Of a stretch of 64,000 bases of DNA, positions 55,621-64,000 are shown one piece after another. Position numbers and translations under genes: made by a program. Under the pieces are notes generated by a model. It saw only the letters and a list, made by a program, of their open reading frames with translations, did no database searches and was not told the DNA's origin. The stretch spans positions 7,911,065 to 7,975,064 of the forward strand of contig NW_024725489.1 in the NCBI RefSeq assembly GCF_018991925.1, given 5' to 3'. The stretch comes from Homarus americanus. Lineage: Eukaryota; Arthropoda; Malacostraca; Decapoda; Nephropidae. The stretch's first letter is position 1. The number at the start of each line of letters is the position of its first letter.

Positions 55621-56569
55621 TCCCGAAACAAGTCTCCTAAATGGTCTTTTTAGTGTATTGAAAAAGTTGTGGATAGGTAAAGAACATAACCAAGAAATAC
55701 TTAACACTTATACCTATGTGATGGAATTAAGGAACAGACTAAAGGAAGTTTGTCAACTTCCACATTAAAATTTGAGTAATTCTAGTAAAATTGAAAAGCA
55801 CTAATATGACAAGAAAGCTAGATAACTTACATGTGAAACAGGGGATAAAGTACTAATACCGTTACCAACTGATACCAACAAACTTTTTTATTAAGTTGGA
55901 AGTGTCCATTTGAGAGAGTGGAAGTTGTTAACCAATGTGACTACACACTTATGCTAGGAGATGACAAATGTAAGGTTTTCCATGCCTCAAGTGGAACTTT
56001 AAGGGAGTGCACTGGTTGTTTCCGCTTTCGTCCTCGTGCCCGTGTCACTACTGTGCCTCCAAAGTCAGCAGCAGTTACAATCTTGTCGAGAAATAGGTCT
56101 TTACAGGAGGTAGAAAAGGTGTTCTGAAGTTTCCCAAGTGAAGATTCTTCCATGTTGTCAGAAGTTCCTTTTGAGATGTAGTCATCAGCATTACATGGTG
56201 TCTCGGGCAACACTACCCGAGTGGAGTCACACCCTTGATGTTCCCTATGATGAGGTCACAAATGGCATCCCTAATACACGTAGCCTTAACCTCACCACCA
56301 TAGTAAGGTGTATTCACAATGATTCTGTCGACTGGACAAATACGAGCAGTTCAATCAATCAACAGGCACCTCTTGATGCCACCAGTTTTCTGCTCAGATT
56401 GAACAAAATTCTCCTTGACCACTACTCCCATACAACCAGTATCTCTTAATACTTCCACTTGTTGTTCCCCAGTATAACCGTAGGTAGTCTTCATACACTC
56501 ATTAATCGAGCCAGAACTCGATTAATGAGGAATTTAGAGCCTACCTGCAAAACAGACAGTAAAATGAGT
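55621..56569. other. Unrecognised stretch with a perfect hairpin
   Basis: A minus-strand frame (56213-55941) reads SCKDLFLDKIVTAADFGGTV and VVTRARGRKRKQPVHSL; it may be an upstream exon of the T4 gene, but this is weak. A perfect 12-bp inverted repeat with a 6-nt loop lies at 56498-56527 (TCATTAATCGAG, CCAGAA, CTCGATTAATGA). Confidence 0.4.
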
Positions 56570-59072
56570 TGTTCTTATCCCATGTCACAGCAGATGAATT
56601 GTTTATCAAAATAAAACTGCCCAAAGATACAGCAGCAGGCGACGATAATATACCAATGAGCATCATTAAGAAATTAGACCACCTATTACTACCTGTTCTC
56701 TTACGCATTTGTAACTCCTCCTCCAAAGGTGGTGTCTTTCCGGATAAACTGAAAATTGACCAGCATATACAAAAATCTGGTGAGGTAGAAACTTGGATAA
56801 ATTCAATAGTAATAAAACTCAGTATTTACCTATTACTCATTCCAAATTAGATGATCTCCCGCCAATTACATTTCAGGAAGCAATCATTCTGCCATGTTAC
56901 AAAACAGATATGCTAGGCCTCACCATTTCCTCTAATATGTCAAGGAACCCACACATCCACAGCATTGCTAAAGCTGCCTCCCAAAAGCTTGGAATGCTGT
57001 ACAGATGCCGTAGCTACTTCACTACAGAGCAGTTGCTTCAATTTTATAAGGGATTCATTCGTCCTAACTTGGGGTACTGCTCTCATATCTGGGGTGGCTC
57101 TTCTTCTGTCCACCTGTTAGATAGGGTGGAATCAAAGGCATTTCGTCTTACTGACTTTCCTCCTTTAGTTAATAGCCTTTCTTCCCTTTCTCTTCGCTGC
57201 AATATTGCTTCACTCTCTCTCTCTTTTACACGTACTTTAACGGGCAATGTTCGGTGAATTTGGCATCCTGTGTATAACCGGGAAGGCTGTGGGGTCGTAA
57301 CACTCGTCTTGCCCTCGGTGCCCACCGCTTTTGTGTGGATGTCGGTCACACTAGAATAACCCGTTATAGTACATCCTGCTTTTCTCACACAGCCAAACTG
57401 TGGAACGCTCTGCCTTCTTCTGTGTTCCCATACTCATACAATCTCTCTCACTTCAAAAAGCTGGTTTTCCGGCATCTTCGTGTTGTAGATTAATATACGC
57501 TTTTTCTTTTATATTATCAATTTATTTTTACTTTTATTTTTTCGCCCCCTAGGCCCCGTTGTGGGTTGATGACCTGTGTCCGGGTGGGCTATTCCCCGTA
57601 AAAAAAAATCAGTCCTCCCAGCTTTAAGTAAGATACAGGAGAAGCTAGCTTGTAATAGACTAAATTCCTTTTGCAGTGTCAATAATTTGCAGATTCCTAG
57701 TTTAGATCTAGAGCTAGAAGGTCAACTGAGAGTGCTCTGCCATCCTTTACTATACACATCTTAAACTCCTTTGATGACAATCAGTTCACCGTCGGAATAT
57801 TCCCGGTCATCTCTAACGCGTTTGATACTGTCAACCATACAATCCTCTTGTCAAAGCTTGAACATTACGGCGTCAGAAGCTTATACCATAATTGGTTTAC
57901 TTCATATCTGTCTAACAGGAAGCAGTATGTGTGGTATAATAATCATCAGTCTGACTCTTCATCAATTTTGTATGGTGTCCGTCAGGGCTCCTTTACTGTT
58001 CTTGTTGTACACAGCACACTCGTAAAATACAACTTATTTGCAGACGATAGTAATCTCTATGCTAGTAACTCACATCTCCATTCCTTGATGAGAACTATGA
58101 ACAATGAATTTACTAAAGTCAGTACCTGGGTAATATGGAATAAACTGACCTTAAACCTTCAAAAAAAAAAAACACTGTACATTGTGTACAATCTTTCACA
58201 GAAGGAAAACTTACCTCCAGGTTTTGACCTAGTGTACTTTGGTAATAAAGTCCTCAAACGTGAACAAAATACTGAATTCCTTGGGATTATTGTTGATGAT
58301 AAACTAAACTGAAGAAACCACATAAAGCCATTCACAGGAAAGTCAATAAACAGTGCAGTATCCTGTATCATACTCGTCAGTCACTCACTCTTGCAGCAAT
58401 GAAAGAAATCTATTATGATCTTGTTTACCAACACTTGATACACTGTCACGCACAAAACACAGACGAGAGTTGTGCAGGTAATGACCTACTTGCACAACTT
58501 AGACACCGAGAGCTACTGAGACCACCCCCACGCGCTCTTCTCAGTTTCAGACCTCCATAAAATATCAAGGTGTAACAGAGTGGAACAACTTTACCCCACC
58601 CATCCGAGCAAAGATTACGTTCCTTCCATTTAAATCATCTCTTAAAAGATATCTATTGTCTAAATATAAATTTTTTTGGTAATGCCTACTTTATATTCCT
58701 GCTTTTATTATACCAACAACCCATTATATCAGAAATTGTCATGTAGATGGATATAAATTACTCTTGGAATAATTATATATTTGCCGACAAGACATGATAC
58801 TGATAGTTTCTGTCCTCTTGTTTCACTTTAATACAACCCATGTTGTATTGCTTCCCTCCTTTATCATATTTATGTACATCATCTCCACTGTAAAATATGA
58901 ATATCTTTATAATATAAATACAAAATAAAATAAAACAAAATAAATAAATAACGTAGTGATAATCGTAGTAACATTCTCATATGTTCTTACAAACACCATG
59001 TTACGTGTAGTATTCCAGATGATACTAAATATTACATAATACTTCCTTGAGATAAATGTACAGTATATATCA
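56570..59072 (+). mobile_element. LINE V2, RT to 3' end, interrupted by LINE X4
   Basis: Before X4: SHVTADELFIKIKLPKDTAA, IIKKLDHLLLPVLLRICNSS and GGVFPDKLKID (RT N-terminus). After X4: SVLPALSKIQEKLACNRLNS, FDTVNHTILLSKLEHYGVRS, VRQGSFTVLVVHS and NLFADDSNLYAS (RT palm), then LKREQNTEFLGIIVDDKLN. Beyond 58312 the C-terminal domain continues past stops with DLVYQHLIHCHAQN, and the 3' UTR matches V1. Frameshifts and stops make it inactive. Confidence 0.75.
56778..57603 (+). mobile_element. LINE X4, 5'-truncated, nested in V2
   Basis: Begins GEVETWINSIVIKLSIY, then DDLPPITFQEAIILP, DMLGLTISSNMSRNPHIHS, YRCRSYFTTEQLLQFYKGFI and YCSHIWGGSSSVHLLDRVES, with later stops. Its 3' end GGGCTATTCCCCGT plus an A run is shared with X1-X3. 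AAAAATC flanks it (56771-56777 and 57604-57610, the second partly in the A run), and the V2 frame is continuous when it is removed. Confidence 0.82.
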
Positions 59073-60278
59073 ATGGAAGAAATAATGATAAGAATGCGGA
59101 GATATGAGAATAGAACAAGGAGTAAGGTGAGAAAAAAAAGGATGGAGCAAATGAGAAGAATAAGCAGACATGAATAAGCAGAATGAGAGAATAAAGATGA
59201 AAATGTGGACGAAGAGAAAAAGTAATATTTCCCCGGCACTGGCGAGGATAATATCACAGCCCTCAGGAGGACCATTTATCATTGTTACACGGGCTCAAGG
59301 AGCCCAGAGCCGCCCTCTGATTCTCCACTGTGAAAGGTGGTTGACAAGCAGGAAACAAAGATTCTGGCCGTCTTCCCTGAGAAGCAGGGCGAGAAGCAGG
59401 AGAAGGGGGAGGAGGAGGAGGAGGAGGAAAAGGGCGGGAGTAGGAGGGGCAAATTTTCTTGGTATTGTTGGGATTCATCCAAGATGTGGGGTTTCATGGA
59501 ACAGTTCACTCACAGTGGTAAGAAATTTGAGAAAAACGGTTTTGTGAAGTATGTCAAGAAAAGAGCAACAGTAGATCAATACTAATACCTGTATAAGATA
59601 AAAAGTGTTTCGTAATGTACAGTTTCTAAATATCCCTTACAAATATAACTTAAGGTTAGTATATTCAGTTATATGTAAACGTATATACATGTGTGTGTGT
59701 GTTGTCGTGGGAATGTGCTTATTATTTTTATTTTATATTTATATATCTGTATTATCTATGAGCCAGGCTTTCTCCCTATTCAGATATGGGTTTTTTCCAA
59801 TGCCATTTCGTCATACCACATGGCCCACTGTGCTTTGGACCACATGATGATCTAGCTTGGGTGTGGTCAGACGTCATCACCCACAGGAAGTCATTGGTGT
59901 GGTCCTTGCCCGTAAGCCATGGGTGCGGCCACTTGAGTGCCAGGTAGCTATTTTGTATTAAGCCCATCTGTTGTTGATTGTGTACAGTATTATTAAGTTG
60001 AGTACACAGTGTACTCAACTTAATAATATTTATTTTAGCTCATATTTAATTACCTTTTTCACTCCCATAAATAGTCCTACCTTCTACCATTAAAAACCTT
60101 GCCCCAACCTTGTGAAGTAAAATATATAGGCTTGTAAATTAAATAACGTTCATCTGGCATGCCTCGATGGGCGGAGCTTACTAGTCAGCCGGGGTCCAGA
60201 TTCACTAACAGGTTATGAACATCGTAAGTGCTTAAAAGTTCATAAACTCCTGTGGTGGTGATTCACGAAAAACCTTAT
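59073..60278. other. Non-coding stretch with purine-rich run and a perfect 41-bp palindrome
   Basis: 59073-59460 is purine-rich; Glu-, Arg- and Ser-rich frames there are artefacts. A GT run is at 59692-59703. A perfect palindrome with 20-bp arms and a one-base centre lies at 59988-60028 (left arm TATTATTAAGTTGAGTACAC). No gene is supported. Confidence 0.55.
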
Positions 60279-60428
60279 TGTGAGAGGTTTGAATGATAGA
60301 CCAGGTTCTTTGCAGACTTTACTATAGCAGCGTCAGATGGTGACTGGCAACCTGGCACTGCCACAAACTCCCACCTCCACACATAGGAAAACATATCGTA
60401 CGATGGTACTCCATCTCACAATCTCACA
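60279..60428 (-). repeat. 3' LTR of A2
   Basis: A 150-bp LTR similar to 972-1113, with the same TGTGAGAGG and CTCACA type ends, more point changes and a small insertion near 60410. The polypurine tract starts at 60429. Confidence 0.85.
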
Positions 60429-63400
60429 TCTCCCCCCAAGTTAAAAGGAATTGACAATGCACATTTAAACTAACGAAAGGAAAACAATGCAGTCATAAAA
60501 AACAATAATGCAAGAAAAAAACCAGTCAAACAAAGAGACACACGGAAAAAAAAAATATTTTAACTAATTCTACACCACATACACTACACCACATAGTCGG
60601 CCAACCAACCCGAGGGGCCTGCAGCCTCTCCTGGGCCTGGCCACACCCGACTGGGGAGGGACCGGGGGTGTGGGCGAGGGCACGGGTACGAAGGGCACTG
60701 CAGAAGGGGGTCCAGGAAGCATTGCGTGATGCACCACGGGAGTGGTAGGCACAGGGGTGGCGCCGCATCGCAGGTGGCGCCTGTTGCGGAAGGAAACCCT
60801 CCCACTGCCAGTCAACCTGGCGGCATACTGCCTGTGAGGGCGGGCTTCCACCACTATGCCTGTCCTGTCCCAGGGCATGGTAGTGGCGTCCTGCACACGC
60901 ACCTGAGTGCCCACGGCTAGGGGTGCCAGCTGGCAGGACACCTCCCCCTGCGACAGAAGGATCCCGTCCTGGGTTTCGGCCAAGCGCACCTGCCTCATAC
61001 AAAGTGCCCGCTGTCAGTGCTGTCTGGCCACGGGAACGCCGTCACGGAGCTGGCGGCCGATGGCAAGTTGGGCGGGCGACTTGTTCACCCCCCGTAGAGG
61101 CGTGTTCAGGTACTGAAGGAGGGCCTGGGATGTCCTTTCGCAGTCTAGGCTACCCCAGGGTCCAGTGTTATCCCCGAGGAGCCTCTTGGCGGCCTTGACC
61201 CCAGCCTCTGCTCTTTCATTGGACTGGGGGAAGTGGGCCGACGAGAGCCGCACCTCGACCCCCCATGACTTGAGGAAATCTATGAAGTAACCCCGCAGAC
61301 GGGCGATGATCTTTGCAGAGGTGGCCTCGTTGGGGAAGTGGGCAATCTCCAGCCAACCTGTGAGTCGGTCAGCATATGCTAGGTACGTGTGGCCCTGCAG
61401 GTGGAACAAATCGGCCACCACTTGTTGAAAGGGATAGTCTGGCGCTGGGGTCAAGACCAAAGACTCCGGAGGCTGGGAAGGGGCGTGGGTCTCGCAAGCA
61501 GCACACCAGGACCGATGATACTGCAGGTCACCCTCCATGCCAGGCCAATAGACAGACTGCCGGGCCCGCCTGAGCTTGGAGTCGAGGCCCCGGTGCCCCA
61601 TTTACAGGTTAACGGCGACCCGGTGGCGGAGGGAGTCGTGGATGGCAAGGCGCAGGCAGCCCTGGCCAAAGGTGTAGGTGACCAAACCCCTGACCACGGC
61701 CAACCTGTCCCTCACCGAGAAGTACGGGCGCAGACAGGCCACATCCTGTGACTTGTGGGGGCGCCAGTCGCCCGCCAGCACCTTCGACACTAGAATCTGG
61801 TATACTGGGTCGTCCACAGCCGCTTTGCACATGGTGTCTTCGTCCATAGTGATGCACCCATCCTGATCCAGTGCTGCGATTGTGACTGCACACACTGCAG
61901 TGCACAGGTCCTCCTCTTGGTCCATGTCCTCCGCGTCGGGCGCCGCCCTGAGGAAGGGGAAGTCGGATAGGGCGTCAGCTGCACAGTTCTGCTTCCCTGG
62001 CAAGTACTTGACTGTGAACCGGAACTACAGGGTCTTCTCCTTGAGCCTGAACCGGCGCGGATTCGCCACATCAGTGAGGGCTCTGTCCCTTAGCAAGCCA
62101 ACTAAGGGGCGGTGGTCCTTCACCAGAATGAGGTTCGGGCAGCCAAGGAGGAGCAGCCTAGCCTTGCGCAGGCACCATACCACAGCCAGGGCCTCCCCTT
62201 CTACTGCAGCATAGCCGGCCTCGGCCCTGCTCAGACGTCGGCTACCGCACAGTGCCAACCGCCACCCTCCCCTGCAGCAGAAGGGCGTCTCTGGAGAGGC
62301 ATAGGCACAGTATTGTTGCAGGACGACGAAGCCGGTGCCATCCCTGCTCCAATCCGTGACAGCTGCCGTGGGCCTGGATTTGTCGTAGTACACCAAGCCG
62401 TCTCTGGCCAACTGACAGATGGTGTCCTGGGCCTTGCAAAATTTGAGCCGCAGCTGGTCGTCCCAATACACCCGCTTGCCCACTGGTTTCTTAAGTAGCT
62501 CACGGAGGGGCTTCATCACAGGTGCAGTGGCAAAAAAGGGAGCCAACTGGTTAACCAGGCCGTGCCAGGACCTGATGTCATTGATTGATGGCTGATCAGA
62601 CAGGGGGAAGTCCTTGATGGCTGACAGGAGGAAACCCACAAACTCAGCTTCTCTCCTGCAGAACAAGAACTCTTCTGGTTTCAGTGTAATACCTGTGCAA
62701 GCGCAGGTCTCCAGAAAATCGTAGGTGTGCCAGAACGCCCCCTTCACACTGGAGTCATACAGGAGAGTGTCATCCACACACTTGTACTTGCGGGGCACAT
62801 CCTGAATAGCGTCGTCAAACCTCTTGGTGTAGGCATCTGACGCTGAACAATGTCCCATGGGCGTCCTGCAGTATCGAAAACGGCCTCACGGCGTGATGAA
62901 TGTGGTCAGGCGTCTACTCTCCTTCTCCAACTCCACCTAATGAAATCCCCAGAAGGCGTCGGCGACGGTTTTGAACGAGTGCACTGGCACCCCGGACACC
63001 ACGTCGAATGGTGCAGGTGTGTGGTGCGTCACCTTCAGACAGCTTGCATTGAGGAGTTGGAAGTCTACAGTGAGCCTGGGCTGATCGTTTTTGTTGGCCA
63101 CCACGACCATCCTGGCGCACCACTCCGTAGCCTGACCAGCAGACACTGGCTAGATGACGCCTCTCCTGACGTCCTCCTCTAACTGGGCCTTCACCTCCGC
63201 TTCCCAGTGTTTCGGAAAGGGAGCAGGTGTGTGACAGGCGTAGGGGGTCTTGCCGGGCATCAGGTGGATACGATGAGGGGGACCAGTCATGACTGGCAGT
63301 GGGGACCTGCTGATGTTGAATGCGATGGATGAAAAGTGCGTGAGCAGCCATGCCTCCAACCTGGCCACATTCTCCTCTAAAGGAGGCAAGGGTATCTCAA

Positions 63401-63529
63401 CTGGCCTAGGAGGGACACGACTGCTCTCAGGTCCAGGGTTCGGAGGTAGGTCGTCGGCATTGTGTTGCCCCCCTCCATCGCCCACAGCAGCCACAGCACG
63501 CCTATGGAGCGAGAAGTCGGCAGGCACCA
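60279..63529 (-). mobile_element. Ty3/Gypsy element A, second copy (A2), 5'-truncated and decayed
   Basis: Highly similar to element A from the 3' LTR to the protease-RT linker, stopping abruptly at 63529 (LVPADF). The 5' LTR, gag and protease are missing. Relative to A it has in-frame deletions of 18, 66 and 36 bp and several stops, so it cannot encode a functional polyprotein. Confidence 0.9.
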
Positions 63530-63530
63530 T
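60570..63530 (-). pseudogene. Pol pseudogene of A2 (RT, RNase H, integrase)
   Basis: Reading from 63530: linker and RT N-terminus, with stops after DVRRGVI, GFH and ITP; RT with KYKCVDDTLLYDS; a 12-codon deletion after FVGFLL; RNase H with TDWS and LVKDHRPL (Lys where A has Thr); a TAG after LKEKTL near 62022; a TAA at the start of the integrase finger near 61602; and a 22-codon deletion that removes the second catalytic Asp. The final stop before the integrase tail follows an 18-bp deletion near 61013. The C-terminal motif VGTQVRVQD is kept. Confidence 0.88.
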
Positions 63531-64000
63531 GACTCCTGAAATCTAGAGAGAGTACTGACAAAAAAAGAAAACACGGAGCACCCGCTTGCCTGATGGGTCA
63601 GGAGTGATTTTCTCAGTTTCTTGTAAATGCCTGCCCCTTGGCAGGCTAGTAGTTACACCCTTCGGGTTCTGGGACAGTTAGGATTGTAGATTTTGTGGGT
63701 CATCCCAGACAGGCTATGATTGATCCATGTTCTTTTGTAGTATGACTAAAATCGGGATTTCCTAATTCTCAGTGATTGCTATTATTTTGTCGGATGCCCT
63801 TAAGGCATGTTCATTGGTGCACGTGATGTTTTCTAATGTTTTATGTGCCACAAAGTGATGTAAGATAACGAGGGAACTGTTTTCAGATGAGTTCCTCATT
63901 CTGTTGTAAGTAATAATGTTGCCTTAGTAGTCTTCCCTTAATGCATTTAATATTTCTTAATATTTTTTGATACCATGTTTAACTTTTGTTCTCCCATTGT
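63530..64000. other. Non-coding flank
   Basis: Moderately AT-rich, no coding similarity. The abrupt junction at 63529 marks the loss of element A2's 5' half. Confidence 0.5.

Noticed and set aside
59163..59585. Glu/Arg-rich frames on plus and Ser/Pro-rich frames on minus
   Set aside because: A purine-rich low-complexity tract explains both; no conserved motif is seen.

Overview
This is a eukaryotic, animal-type intergenic region made almost entirely of transposable elements (TEs) and simple repeats. I see no convincing single-copy host gene, rRNA, tRNA gene, operon or CRISPR array. The mix of Ty3/Gypsy elements, several LINE lineages, a Helitron helicase, hAT, Tc1 and PIF/Harbinger fragments, and long AT, ATT, CA and AG microsatellites suggests an arthropod, most likely a decapod crustacean. 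That assignment is inferred from TE and repeat character, not from a marker gene.

Layout. 1-5.9 kb: a nearly intact Ty3/Gypsy element (A, minus strand) with 142-bp LTRs, one long gag-pol frame and a single in-frame stop. 6.5-11.6 kb: a decayed gag-like remnant, a 0.96-kb 21-bp minisatellite, and a 5'-truncated Gypsy element (B, plus strand) with an intact 987-codon pol and a 3' LTR. 11.6-16.1 kb: a LINE C-terminal fragment, a palindrome of microsatellites, an RTE-like LINE split by a second LINE (X1) with a recognisable target duplication, and a Jockey-like LINE tail. 16.1-21.4 kb: a Helitron helicase remnant with a 3' terminal hairpin, a 25-bp minisatellite, and a decayed hAT/ZBED5-like transposase. 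21.4-27.9 kb: low-complexity DNA with a 277-bp tandem duplication, a long but broken LINE (X2), and an RTE-like C-terminus. 27.9-31.4 kb: copy T1 of an uncharacterised Cys-rich family fused to a Tc1 transposase, itself split by a 1.5-kb LINE-derived insert. 33.3-35.8 kb: a Gypsy element (C) with integrase upstream of reverse transcriptase.

35.8-43.6 kb: the most interesting locus. A DNA-transposon-like unit (T2) with ~70-bp terminal inverted repeats encodes the Cys-rich family. Its left TIR is interrupted by a full-length Gypsy element (D) with a perfect 5-bp target duplication, and its coding region by a LINE. 43.8-50.1 kb: LINEs W and V1, T-family copy T5, LINE X3 and a PIF/Harbinger N-terminus. 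51-55.6 kb: T-family copies T3 and T4, the latter between 330-bp inverted repeats. 56.5-59.1 kb: LINE V2 split by LINE X4 with a target duplication. 60.3-63.5 kb: a second, decayed copy of element A (A2).

The elements do not form a pathway; the region is a nest of successive insertions whose relative order can often be read. The best candidate for an under-described system is the T family: at least four copies in 27 kb, an XPG/PIN-like acidic motif, a C-terminal Cys-rich cluster, a spliceosomal intron and TIRs, possibly related to the Academ superfamily (tentative).
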